From a bacterium 1XD21-13 (lineage in GTDB: Bacteria > Bacillota > Clostridia > Lachnospirales > Lachnospiraceae): a stretch of DNA of 64,000 nucleotides. Made by a program: the position numbers and the translations under genes. This document shows, piece after piece, positions 23,921 to 32,304 of this stretch. Positions within the stretch are counted from its first letter, which is position 1, and each line of letters begins with the position of its first letter. The notes below the pieces were generated by a model, which saw nothing but the letters and a program-made list of their open reading frames with translations, was not told the DNA's origin and ran no database searches. The stretch lies in NCBI GenBank assembly GCA_009917555.1, contig QZDX01000007.1:1-64000 (forward strand), read 5' to 3'.

Positions 23921-24658
23921 ATGCTAAAGGCATATGGATTAAAGGATGTTGGCCGATGTCGGAGCATCAATCAGGATTACATTTACATTTCAGAAAAACC
24001 AATCGGTAATTTACCCAATCTCTTCCTTGTAGCGGATGGAATGGGCGGTCATAAGGCAGGCGATCTGGCCTCCGAGTATACGGTCTCCCGTATTCGGGAG
24101 GCAGTCGAAAAAAGTATGCGGAATATTCCTCTACAGATTTTAAAAAGTGCGTTCCACTACGCCAATCAGAAGCTGATTGAGAAGGCACAGGAGTCGGAGG
24201 CCTACACCGGTATGGGGACTACACTGGTGGCGGCTACGGTGGTGGAGGATACGGTGTATATTGCCAATGTAGGTGACAGCCGGCTTTACAAGATAGGTCA
24301 TGGCATTGAGCAGATAACAAAGGATCATTCCCTAGTGGAGGAAATGGTTCGTATGGGGGAGATTTCAAAAGAGGAAGCAAGAAATCATCCTGAAAAGAAT
24401 ATTATAACCAGAGCTATTGGAGTGTCCGGCCAGGTAGACCCGGATTATTTCAGCACGAGCCTGGAGCCCGGCGAATGCCTGCTTCTGTGCTCGGATGGTT
24501 TGAGTAATATGATAGAGGATTCCCAGCTTCTGGAGATTGTAAGGCGAAGGGAAAATCTTCGCCTATGTGCCCAGGAACTGGTGGATACGGCTAACAGGAA
24601 CGGCGGAAGAGATAATATTGCAGTGGTGTTAGTAGAACAGGATGAGGTGATAAGATGA
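23921..24658 (+). CDS. stp: PP2C-type serine/threonine protein phosphatase (Stp/PrpC)
   Basis: A 245-residue metal-dependent phosphatase that opposes the adjacent PASTA kinase. PP2C motifs run in order: LVADGMGGHKAGD near 38, GTTLVAATV near 92, NVGDSRLYKI near 107, CSDGLSNMI near 188 and GGRDNIAVVLV near 225, giving the metal-binding aspartates. AAAGGAGGAG lies before the ATG. Its stop overlaps the kinase start (ATGA), so the pair is translationally coupled. The structured repeat block at 23,763-23,902 forms its leader. Confidence 0.95.
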   Translation: MLKAYGLKDVGRCRSINQDYIYISEKPIGNLPNLFLVADGMGGHKAGDLASEYTVSRIREAVEKSMRNIPLQILKSAFHYANQKLIEKAQESEAYTGMGTTLVAATVVEDTVYIANVGDSRLYKIGHGIEQITKDHSLVEEMVRMGEISKEEARNHPEKNIITRAIGVSGQVDPDYFSTSLEPGECLLLCSDGLSNMIEDSQLLEIVRRRENLRLCAQELVDTANRNGGRDNIAVVLVEQDEVIR

Positions 24659-27108
24659 TTAGATTAGGTATGTTTTTGGGAGATCGCTATGAGATTCTGG
24701 AGAAGATCGGCTCCGGTGGCATGGCGGATATGTTTAAGGGCAAGGATCACAAGCTGAACCGCTTTGTGGCTGTGAAGGTTTTGAAGGATGAGTTTGTGGA
24801 GGACAAGAATTTCGTCCGCAAGTTCAAGGAGGAGGCCCAGGCTGCGGCAGGACTGGCTCATCCCAATATCGTGAATGTCTATGATGTAGGGGATGAGCAG
24901 AACATCAACTACATTGTCATGGAGCTGGTAGAAGGAATCACACTGAAGACCTATATTGAGAAAAAGGGCAGGCTGACGGTAAAGGAGGCCACCAGTATCG
25001 CCATTCAGGTAGGGGCAGGACTGGAGGTTGCACATAATAACCAGATTGTACATCGGGACATTAAGCCCCAGAATATTATGATTTCCCGTGAGGGCAAGGT
25101 GAAGGTGACAGATTTTGGAATTGCCAAGTCCGTGTCCTCCAATACCAATACCTCGGATGCCATGGGTTCGGTTCACTACACCTCTCCGGAGCAGGCCCGC
25201 GGCGGCTACAGCGACGCCAAGAGTGATATCTACTCTCTGGGTATTGTGATGTATGAGATGGTGACGGGGCGTGTACCCTTTGATGGGGAGACTACCGTGG
25301 TAGTAGCGGTGAAGCATCTCCAGGAGGATATCGTATCCCCAAAGGTTTATGCCTCCGATATTCCGGTGAGCCTGGAGCATATTATCCTGAAATGTACGGA
25401 GAAGAGTCCGGATCGCCGTTATGCCAATGTGTCGGATTTGACGGCGGATCTAAAGCAGTCTCTGGTTACGCCGGATGTGAATTTTGTGAAGGAGATTCTG
25501 CCGGACGGAGCCAAGACAGTAGCCATCTCCCGTGATGAGGTGTCCAGAATCAAGAAGGAGACCGGAAGAATTTCTTTGGAGAGGGAGCAGGAGCTTAAGA
25601 AGGCCTATCCGGAGGATTTCGGGGAGGATGACGAAGGCTTTTTTGACGACGATGACTATGATGATGAATACGACGATGATGAGTACGATGAAGATTATGA
25701 TGACTATGAGGATGAGGAAGAAGATGACGAGGATGAGGACGATGACGGCGGCATCCTGGACCCGAAGCTGGAAAAGATCATGACCATCGGCGGCATTGTG
25801 GCCGCAGTGATTATTGTCATTATTATCATCTTTATTATAGCGAAGATCTTTGGCTTTGGAAAAGGGAAAAAGCCAAAGGACAACAATGAGCCCCAGATAG
25901 AGGATGTGCTGGACGGTGATAAGGAGGATGACGAGGAGGTAGAGGTTCCCAGCCTTCTTGGCAAAAGCTACTCAGAGGCAAAGGAAATGCTGAACGGTTT
26001 GAATCTGGGAATTCAATTGGGCGAAACAAGAGCTTCCACGGAGTATGAACCAGGACAGATTATCGGGCAGAGTATAGAGGCAGGCACCAAGATAGAGGCC
26101 AACAGCACCATTGTGGTAGATATCTGTGGAGACGGCGAAGAGGTTACGATTCCGGATGTGGAGGGCTACACCCGCGAGCGTGCGGTAAAGGCTCTGGAGG
26201 AACAGGGCTTCACCGTGGATGTAACAGAGGCCTTTGATGAGAGCATTCCGGCAGGAAATGTTATTTCCATCACGCCGAAGGCCGGAGGAAAGACCAGCAA
26301 GGGCAGCGTGATCCGGATGATTGTGAGCAAGGGGCCCAAGGAAGAGGATGAGCAGATGACGGTTCCGGGCATTGTGGGGCTTACGGAGGCGGAAGCCAAG
26401 AATGCCCTCACAAACGCCGGACTGAAGTCAGGCACGGCGCGTTCGGCCTTCAGTGATACTGTGGAGGAGGGCCGTATTATCTCCCAGAGCATTGAGAAAG
26501 GGAAAAAGGTTCCGAAGGATACGGCTGTGAGCTATGAGGTGAGCAAGGGGAAAGAGATCAAAGAAGTCTATATAGGAGATGCCCAGAAAAACGGAAACAG
26601 TGAAAGTGCTGTAACAAGCTACCTTACAGGTAAGGGGCTTAAGGTATCGCGGTCAGAGCAGTATCATGACTCCGTTCCAAAAGGAGAAGTTATTTCCTAT
26701 TCACCGGGAAATGGAAGTACGGTGAAGGTTGGAAGTACGGTGAATATTGTTGTGAGTCTTGGACCGAAGCCAGTGGAGAAAGTTACTGTTCCAAGCGTAA
26801 AAGGAATGGATACGGCAGCAGCAGCAAATACATTATCTGCGTCTGGATTTTCATTAGGCACAGTTACAAAAGGGAATATGGCATCAAAGCCGTCTGATAA
26901 TGGAAAAATATATGCTCAAAGTGCTGAAGGTCAGGTGAATAAGGGGAGTGTCACCAGCGTAAATGTAACTATTTATTCTGATCATAGTCATGCAGAGGTA
27001 ACGAATGCCGATGGAAGTGTAACTTGTTCTTTATGTGGAGAGGTAATAAAACCACCAACATCACAGGGGGGCGAGGATAAACCATCAGAAGGACAAACAA
27101 GTGCCTGA
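24655..27108 (+). CDS. prkC: PASTA-domain serine/threonine protein kinase (Stk1/PrkC)
   Basis: An 817-residue membrane kinase that senses cell-wall fragments and controls wall synthesis and growth state. The kinase domain covers about 10-270 (GSGGMADMFKG loop, HRDIKPQNIM, DFGIAKS, SPEQARGG). A very acidic juxtamembrane stretch (about 318-363, mostly Asp/Glu/Tyr) precedes one transmembrane helix (about 378-400), then about five PASTA repeats (about 425-795). The C-terminal 40 residues hold HSH, CSLC and a Gly/Ser/Glu tail. From about 26,570 the codon use becomes clearly more AT-rich than in the rest of the gene. It overlaps rsgA by 8 nt. Confidence 0.95.
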   Translation: MIRLGMFLGDRYEILEKIGSGGMADMFKGKDHKLNRFVAVKVLKDEFVEDKNFVRKFKEEAQAAAGLAHPNIVNVYDVGDEQNINYIVMELVEGITLKTYIEKKGRLTVKEATSIAIQVGAGLEVAHNNQIVHRDIKPQNIMISREGKVKVTDFGIAKSVSSNTNTSDAMGSVHYTSPEQARGGYSDAKSDIYSLGIVMYEMVTGRVPFDGETTVVVAVKHLQEDIVSPKVYASDIPVSLEHIILKCTEKSPDRRYANVSDLTADLKQSLVTPDVNFVKEILPDGAKTVAISRDEVSRIKKETGRISLEREQELKKAYPEDFGEDDEGFFDDDDYDDEYDDDEYDEDYDDYEDEEEDDEDEDDDGGILDPKLEKIMTIGGIVAAVIIVIIIIFIIAKIFGFGKGKKPKDNNEPQIEDVLDGDKEDDEEVEVPSLLGKSYSEAKEMLNGLNLGIQLGETRASTEYEPGQIIGQSIEAGTKIEANSTIVVDICGDGEEVTIPDVEGYTRERAVKALEEQGFTVDVTEAFDESIPAGNVISITPKAGGKTSKGSVIRMIVSKGPKEEDEQMTVPGIVGLTEAEAKNALTNAGLKSGTARSAFSDTVEEGRIISQSIEKGKKVPKDTAVSYEVSKGKEIKEVYIGDAQKNGNSESAVTSYLTGKGLKVSRSEQYHDSVPKGEVISYSPGNGSTVKVGSTVNIVVSLGPKPVEKVTVPSVKGMDTAAAANTLSASGFSLGTVTKGNMASKPSDNGKIYAQSAEGQVNKGSVTSVNVTIYSDHSHAEVTNADGSVTCSLCGEVIKPPTSQGGEDKPSEGQTSA

Positions 27109-28000
27109 TAAGCGAGCGCCCATGCAAGGAAAAATAATAAAAGGAATAGCCGGATTCTACTACGTCCACACAGCAGAATCCGGCATCTATGAATGTAAAG
27201 CAAAGGGAATCTTCCGCAATCAGAAAATCAAACCCCTGGTAGGCGATAACGTCCGTTTGACCGTCATTGATGAAGCAAAAAAGCAGGGTAACATTGAGGA
27301 GCTTCTCCCCAGAAAGAACGCCTTAATCCGGCCGGCCGTGGCCAATATGGATCAGGCTCTGGTCATATTCGCAGCGGCAAAGCCAAAGCCGAATTTCAAT
27401 CTTCTGGATCGATTTCTAATCCTGATGAAATACCAGAGAGTACCTGTGATCATCTGCTTTAACAAGCAGGATATGGTGTCGGAGGAGGAACTGCGGCTTT
27501 TAAAGGAGGTCTATCAAAAGGGCGGCTATGAGATCCATTTTACCAGCGCCCTGGAGGAGACAGGTATCCTCCGGCTTCGTGCGCTTTTGCAGGGAAAGAC
27601 TACGGCGGTGGCAGGACCCTCCGGTGTGGGCAAGTCCTCTCTCATCAATCTTCTGCATCCGGAGGCGGAGATGGAGACAGGCGCCATCAGTGCAAAGATC
27701 GAGAGGGGGAAGCATACCACCCGCCATTCGGAGCTGTTTGCCCTGGACGGGGAGAGCTATATCTGTGATACGCCCGGCTTTAGCTCCGTGTATCTGCCGG
27801 AGCTTGAAAAGGAGGAGCTCAAGGATTACTTTCCGGAATTTCAGGAATATGAAGAGGGCTGCAGGTTTCAGGGCTGTGTACATATACATGAGCCTGATTG
27901 TAAGGTAAAGGAAGCCCTGGCACAAAAGAAAATCAGTCAAATACGATATGAGAACTATAAATGCTTGTACGAGGAAATAAAGGATAAAAGGAGGTATTGA
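27101..28000 (+). CDS. rsgA: Ribosome small subunit-dependent GTPase A
   Basis: A 299-residue circularly permuted GTPase that checks late 30S maturation. An N-terminal OB fold is followed by permuted motifs: G4 NKQD near 115, G1 GPSGVGKSSL near 168, G3 DTPGF near 219, and a C-terminal zinc site (CRFQGCVHIHEPDC, about 254-267). The GTG start at 27,101 follows AAGGA and overlaps the kinase stop; ATG at 27,122 is an alternative. It belongs to the conserved stp-prkC-rsgA-rpe-thiN block. Confidence 0.95.
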   Translation: MPDKRAPMQGKIIKGIAGFYYVHTAESGIYECKAKGIFRNQKIKPLVGDNVRLTVIDEAKKQGNIEELLPRKNALIRPAVANMDQALVIFAAAKPKPNFNLLDRFLILMKYQRVPVIICFNKQDMVSEEELRLLKEVYQKGGYEIHFTSALEETGILRLRALLQGKTTAVAGPSGVGKSSLINLLHPEAEMETGAISAKIERGKHTTRHSELFALDGESYICDTPGFSSVYLPELEKEELKDYFPEFQEYEEGCRFQGCVHIHEPDCKVKEALAQKKISQIRYENYKCLYEEIKDKRRY

Positions 28001-28003
28001 TCT

Positions 28004-28657
28004 ATGAACAAGCTTGCACCATCCATTCTCTCCGCAGATTTTGCGGCTCTTGGAGAGGATGTAAAAAAGGTAGAGAGGGCAGGAGCGCAGTATCTGCATA
28101 TTGACGTGATGGACGGCGCCTTTGTGCCCAGTCTGTCCCTGGGATTTCCCATCATTCAGTCCATACGAAAGCTGACGGATATGGTGTTTGATGTCCATCT
28201 GATGATCTGCGATCCGGATCGTTATATCAGTGAGTTTGTAGCGGCGGGAGCGGATATCGTCACCGTTCACGCGGAGGCCTGCCCACACCTGAACCGTACC
28301 ATTGCCTCCATCAAGGAGCAGGGAGCAAAGGCCGGCGTGGTGCTGAATCCGGCTACGCCCTTAACCGCTCTTGAGTATATTTTAGAGGATCTTGATATGG
28401 TGCTTCTGATGACGGTGAATCCAGGATTTGGAGGACAGAAGTATATAGAAAGCTGCACCCGGAAAATTCAGGAACTGCGCAAGCTGATCACCGATCGGGG
28501 CCTGGATATCGATATTGAGGTAGACGGCGGGATTAAGCTGGACAATGTGGGCAAGGTTTTGGAGGCGGGAGCCAATGTGATCGTGGCAGGCTCTGCCGTG
28601 TTTGGCGGAAATGTGGAGCAGAATGTAAAAGACTTTTTGAAGGTTATGAATCCATGA
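28004..28657 (+). CDS. rpe: Ribulose-phosphate 3-epimerase
   Basis: A 217-residue TIM-barrel enzyme interconverting ribulose 5-phosphate and xylulose 5-phosphate in the pentose phosphate pathway. Family signatures: HIDVMDGAFVPSLSLG near 32, DVHLM near 63, MTVNPGFGGQ near 135 and DIEVDGGI near 168, which supply the metal-binding His/Asp residues. It begins 3 nt after rsgA with AAAGGAGG upstream, and overlaps thiN by 4 nt. Confidence 0.97.
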   Translation: MNKLAPSILSADFAALGEDVKKVERAGAQYLHIDVMDGAFVPSLSLGFPIIQSIRKLTDMVFDVHLMICDPDRYISEFVAAGADIVTVHAEACPHLNRTIASIKEQGAKAGVVLNPATPLTALEYILEDLDMVLLMTVNPGFGGQKYIESCTRKIQELRKLITDRGLDIDIEVDGGIKLDNVGKVLEAGANVIVAGSAVFGGNVEQNVKDFLKVMNP

Positions 28658-29307
28658 AGACGTTAATTGTAAGCGGGGGCAGGATCGATAGGGATTTTGC
28701 CCTTTCTTTTTGTAAAAAGAATTCCTTCGATGCAGTCATAGGTGTGGACAGGGGCTTGCAGTTTCTCTATGACTGCGGAATAACACCCACCCACATAGTA
28801 GGAGATTTTGACTCGGCAGGACCGGAGCTGGTGGAATACTATAAGGAGCAGGAGGGAATAGAGCTTCGCCGTTTTTGCCCGGTAAAGGATTCCACGGATA
28901 CCCAGATTGCCATTGAGCTGGCTTTGGAGTTAAAGAGCACCTCCATTGTGATTTTAGGAGGAACAGGAAGCCGCTTGGATCATGTGCTGGGAAATATTCA
29001 GAGTATGATGCTGGCAAAGGCTGCCGGTGTAGACTGCCGAATGATAGATGCCCACAACCGGATTCGTCTGATAGAGGAGAATACGGTTTTGAAAAAGGAC
29101 AGTCAGTACGGCCGCTTTGTGTCCCTGCTTCCTCTAACCACAAGGGTAGAGGGAGTGGACTTATTGGGCTTTAAGTATCCCTTGCACAACCACACCTTTA
29201 CCAGTACCGGAAGCGCAGGCCTTGGCGTCAGCAATGAAATTGTGGAGGAGGAAGCGCAGATTCACATGAAATCAGGTGTTTTGATTCTCATTGAAGCTCT
29301 GGATTAA
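28654..29307 (+). CDS. thiN: Thiamine pyrophosphokinase
   Basis: A 217-residue enzyme that makes thiamine diphosphate from thiamine and ATP. N-terminal VIGVDRGLQFLYDCGITPTH and VGDFDS near 49, then DSTDTQIAIELAL near 78 and LGGTGSRLDHVLGN near 101 match the family catalytic region. The C-terminal beta-rich substrate-binding domain ends at FTSTGSAGLGVSNE-type residues. The start overlaps the rpe stop (ATGA). It is the last gene of the conserved block; no obvious terminator follows in the AT-rich spacer. Confidence 0.93.
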   Translation: MKTLIVSGGRIDRDFALSFCKKNSFDAVIGVDRGLQFLYDCGITPTHIVGDFDSAGPELVEYYKEQEGIELRRFCPVKDSTDTQIAIELALELKSTSIVILGGTGSRLDHVLGNIQSMMLAKAAGVDCRMIDAHNRIRLIEENTVLKKDSQYGRFVSLLPLTTRVEGVDLLGFKYPLHNHTFTSTGSAGLGVSNEIVEEEAQIHMKSGVLILIEALD

Positions 29308-29481
29308 GTAGAAATTCCCAAGGCAGAATTTTCAATTTTTTCAAAATAATTGATTGGAAAGGAAAATGGAAAATTATGCATTTTCTAAATTGTAAAAAGT
29401 CGCGGAAAAAGCCCAAAATAAGTTGTATAATTTTCATAAAAAGGGGAAAACTAGGAGGATGAGAGGAAAAGACAGGCAGGA

Positions 29482-29510
29482 TTGACAAATGAAGGGCTTG
29501 CTGTCATAAT
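29482..29510 (+). promoter_or_regulatory. Promoter of the HPr-like gene
   Basis: TTGACA (29,482-29,487) and CATAAT (29,505-29,510) are 17 bp apart. The rest of 29,308-29,557 is AT-rich with no gene. Confidence 0.75.
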
Positions 29511-29557
29511 ACCTCCATTGAAACCATTGACCTATTTGGCTTTAAGGAGTGATGAAA

Positions 29558-29785
29558 ATGCAGGAAAAGAAAATTAGACTAAATGCCACTGAGGATGTAA
29601 AGGAATTTGTGTACGGAGCAAGCCAATGTGACTTTGATGTGGATGTCTCCTACAATCGGGTTCTGATTGATGCCAAATCGATACTGGGAGTTTTAAGCTT
29701 GGATTTGAGCCGTGTGCTGACTGTTCGCTGCCATGGTGACAGCTATGACTTTAATCAGGTTTTGGCAAAGTTCGCAGCAGCATAA
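29558..29785 (+). CDS. HPr-fold protein lacking the phosphotransfer histidine
   Basis: A 75-residue protein with the HPr pattern. The second helix region AKSILGVLSLDLSR (about 43-56) aligns with the SIMGVMSLG segment around Ser46, the site used by HPr kinase. The N-terminal GLHARPA motif with active His15 is missing; NATEDVKEF stands there. Such proteins cannot pass phosphate in the PTS but may, like Crh, act in regulation. The ATG at 29,558 is 8 nt after AAGGAG and preferred over GTG/ATG at 29,549/29,552. Single gene with its own promoter and terminator. Confidence 0.8.
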   Translation: MQEKKIRLNATEDVKEFVYGASQCDFDVDVSYNRVLIDAKSILGVLSLDLSRVLTVRCHGDSYDFNQVLAKFAAA

Positions 29786-29816
29786 GGGTGAAAGCAGAAT
29801 ATGAGATAGGAAAAAG

Positions 29817-29843
29817 GGATCTGTTCATGGCAGATCCTTTTTT
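29817..29843 (+). terminator. Terminator after the HPr-like gene
   Basis: GGATCTG (29,817-29,823) pairs with CAGATCC (29,831-29,837), followed by six T residues. Confidence 0.9.
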
Positions 29844-29852
29844 GTGTCTTTG

Positions 29853-29878
29853 CCCTTTAGCGCTGTCGCGCAGCGACT
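29853..29878. repeat. Dispersed 26-bp repeat, copy 1
   Basis: A 26-bp sequence starting CCCTTTAG and containing the small palindrome GTCGCGCAGCGAC recurs at 61,394-61,419 in the same orientation with 24 of 26 matches. Both copies are intergenic, just after a gene end. The rest of the spacer before the helicase (29,879-29,934) has no clear feature. Confidence 0.7.
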
Positions 29879-29934
29879 TAGAATAGCCTGCACGAAGACT
29901 TGCGGAGTATTTCCCCGTCTGTTAGAATATTCGT

Positions 29935-32304
29935 ATGGAAAATATTAGAACAGAAATCAAAATATCCGTGCGCAATTTGGTAGAATTCATCCTGCGCGGG
30001 GGAGATTTGGACAATCGCAGAGGAAAACGGGCGGAACGGGAAGCAATGCAGGCAGGCAGCCGTCTCCACAGGAAGCTTCAGAGGCGCATGGGCGCAGGCT
30101 ACCAGGCGGAGGTGCCCTTGAAATACCGGGTGCGGATGGAGGACTTTGACTGTATCGTGGAAGGCCGCGCAGATGGAATATTCACAGAGGATGATCTGGT
30201 TACGATAGATGAGATCAAGGGAGTTTACCGGGATGTGTCCTTGTTAGAGGAACCGATGGAGGTCCACAAGGCTCAGGCTATGTGCTACGCTTATATTTAT
30301 GGGGTGCAGCAGGAGCTTACGAGGATTCAGGTGCGCATGACCTACTGCAATCTTGAGACAGAGGAGCTGAGATATTTTTCCTGTCCCTATGAGCTTCAGG
30401 AGCTGGAAAAATGGTTTGGACAGCTTATGAGGGAGTATGAGAAGTGGGCAAGCTTTCAGGCCGGCTGGCGAGATACCTTAAGAACAAGTATCCGGTCACT
30501 GGAATTTCCCTTTCCTTATCGGGAGGGCCAGAGAGAGCTGGCGTATGGAGTGTACCGCACCATAGCCCGGAAAAAGCGTCTTTTTATTCAGGCCCCTACG
30601 GGTGTGGGAAAGACAATGTCAGCCGTATTTCCCGCCGTAAAGGCTATGGGGGAGGGACTGGGGGACAAGCTTTTTTATCTGACCGCAAAAACCATCACCA
30701 GGACAGTGGCGGAGGATGCCTTTACCATTCTTCGCAGAAAGGGGCTTCGCCTGAAAAGTGTCACCCTGACAGCAAAGGAAAAGCTGTGTATCTGCCAGGA
30801 AACGGACTGTAACCCGGACCATTGTCCCTATGCCAAGGGGCATTACGATCGGGTCAATGAGGCAGTTTATCAGCTTCTGACCCAGGGGCCGGACGATCTG
30901 AACCGGGAAACCTTGCTTTCCTGGGCACATCAATATCAGGTTTGTCCCTTTGAAATGAGTTTGGATGTATCCACTTGGACCGATGGGGTGATCTGTGACT
31001 ACAATTACGTCTTTGATCCCAATGTACGCTTAAAGCGCTTCTTTTCCGAGGGCGTGAAGGGAGAGTATCTTTTTTTAATTGACGAGGCTCACAATCTGGT
31101 GGAGCGGGGCAGGGAAATGTTCAGCGCCGCTCTCTGTAAGGAGGACTTTTTGGAGCTGAAGCGGAAGGTTAAAGGACGTTACCGAAAGGTGGAGCGGGGG
31201 CTGGAACGATGTAACCGCTATCTGCTGGAGCTCAAACGGGAGTGTGTTACCTATCAGCTCCATGAAGATATAGGAGCATTTTCTTTGATGGTCATGTCCC
31301 TGATGGGAGAGCTGGAAGCAATTTTGGAGGAAGGGTTGGAGCCTGAGCTTCAAAAGGAGGTGCAGGAATTCTGGTTCGGCCTTCGGGATTTTTTGAATAT
31401 TTATGATCGTCTGGATGAAAATTATGTGGTCTACAGTGAGCTTTCCGGGGATGGGCGCTTTCGCTTGAAGCTTTTTTGCGTTGAGACAGCCAAGAACCTG
31501 CGGGAATGTCTGGACAAGGGAAACAGTGGCATTTTCTTTTCCGCCACCCTGCTTCCGATGCCCTATTATAAGCATTTGCTGGGAGAGGAGGAGGACTATG
31601 CGGTCTATGCCCGCTCTACGTTTTCACGTAAGCAGCGTCTTATTCTGATTGGCCGCGACGTGAGCAGCCGCTATACCAGGCGTTCCCGCAGTGAGTATGA
31701 GCGGATTGCCGGTTATTTAAGGGCTCTGGCAGAGGAACGAAGAGGAAACTATCTGCTGTTTTTCCCTTCCTATAAGATGCTTCTGGAGGTTTATGAGATC
31801 TTTATAGAGCTTTACGGGGAGGAAGCGGCGGAATGTCTGCTGCAAAGTCCGGGTATGAACGAGGAAAAACGGGAGGAATTCCTAAAAGAGTTTCGCAGGG
31901 AGGATGAGGAAGGGAAAAAGAGCCGGCTGGGCTTCTGCGTAATGGGAGGAATTTTTTCCGAGGGAATCGATCTGAAGGGGGATGCCCTGATTGGAGCGGC
32001 AGTCATAGGAACTGGCCTGCCTTTGGTGTGCAATGAGCGTGAAATTTTAAAGACATTTTACGAAAAGCGGGGAATGGACGGCTTTGCCTATGCCTATCGG
32101 TATCCTGGCATGAATAAGGTCCTGCAGGCGGCGGGTCGTGTGATCCGCACGCCGGAGGACCGGGGGATTGTTCTGCTTCTTGACGATCGCTTTTTAAACA
32201 GTGAATATAAGCGGCTCTTTCCACTGGAGTGGGAGGGCAGTCAGGTGTGTACCCTCACTGACGCCGGGAAAACGATGGAACGATTTTGGCAGGGCGAGGA
32301 TTAG
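29935..32304 (+). CDS. DinG/XPD-type Fe-S helicase with N-terminal Cas4-like nuclease region
   Basis: A 789-residue SF2 DNA helicase. Residues about 1-165 resemble a PD-(D/E)XK nuclease of the Cas4/AddB type (VEGRADGIF then TIDEIKGVYRDV near 91). Walker A QAPTGVGKTMSAVFP is near 218, four cysteines typical of the XPD Fe-S cluster lie at about 284-300 (CICQETDCNPDHC), DEAHN is near 382, FFSATLLP near 535 and QAAGRVIR near 731. It probably acts in DNA repair or in resolving unusual DNA structures. There is no clear ribosome site before the ATG. It overlaps the convergent gene at 32,301 by 4 nt. Confidence 0.88.
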   Translation: MENIRTEIKISVRNLVEFILRGGDLDNRRGKRAEREAMQAGSRLHRKLQRRMGAGYQAEVPLKYRVRMEDFDCIVEGRADGIFTEDDLVTIDEIKGVYRDVSLLEEPMEVHKAQAMCYAYIYGVQQELTRIQVRMTYCNLETEELRYFSCPYELQELEKWFGQLMREYEKWASFQAGWRDTLRTSIRSLEFPFPYREGQRELAYGVYRTIARKKRLFIQAPTGVGKTMSAVFPAVKAMGEGLGDKLFYLTAKTITRTVAEDAFTILRRKGLRLKSVTLTAKEKLCICQETDCNPDHCPYAKGHYDRVNEAVYQLLTQGPDDLNRETLLSWAHQYQVCPFEMSLDVSTWTDGVICDYNYVFDPNVRLKRFFSEGVKGEYLFLIDEAHNLVERGREMFSAALCKEDFLELKRKVKGRYRKVERGLERCNRYLLELKRECVTYQLHEDIGAFSLMVMSLMGELEAILEEGLEPELQKEVQEFWFGLRDFLNIYDRLDENYVVYSELSGDGRFRLKLFCVETAKNLRECLDKGNSGIFFSATLLPMPYYKHLLGEEEDYAVYARSTFSRKQRLILIGRDVSSRYTRRSRSEYERIAGYLRALAEERRGNYLLFFPSYKMLLEVYEIFIELYGEEAAECLLQSPGMNEEKREEFLKEFRREDEEGKKSRLGFCVMGGIFSEGIDLKGDALIGAAVIGTGLPLVCNEREILKTFYEKRGMDGFAYAYRYPGMNKVLQAAGRVIRTPEDRGIVLLLDDRFLNSEYKRLFPLEWEGSQVCTLTDAGKTMERFWQGED

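Noticed and set aside
23921-27108. Two-gene phosphatase/kinase defence system
   Set aside because: The pair is the conserved Stp/PrkC housekeeping module in its usual neighbourhood, with PASTA repeats.
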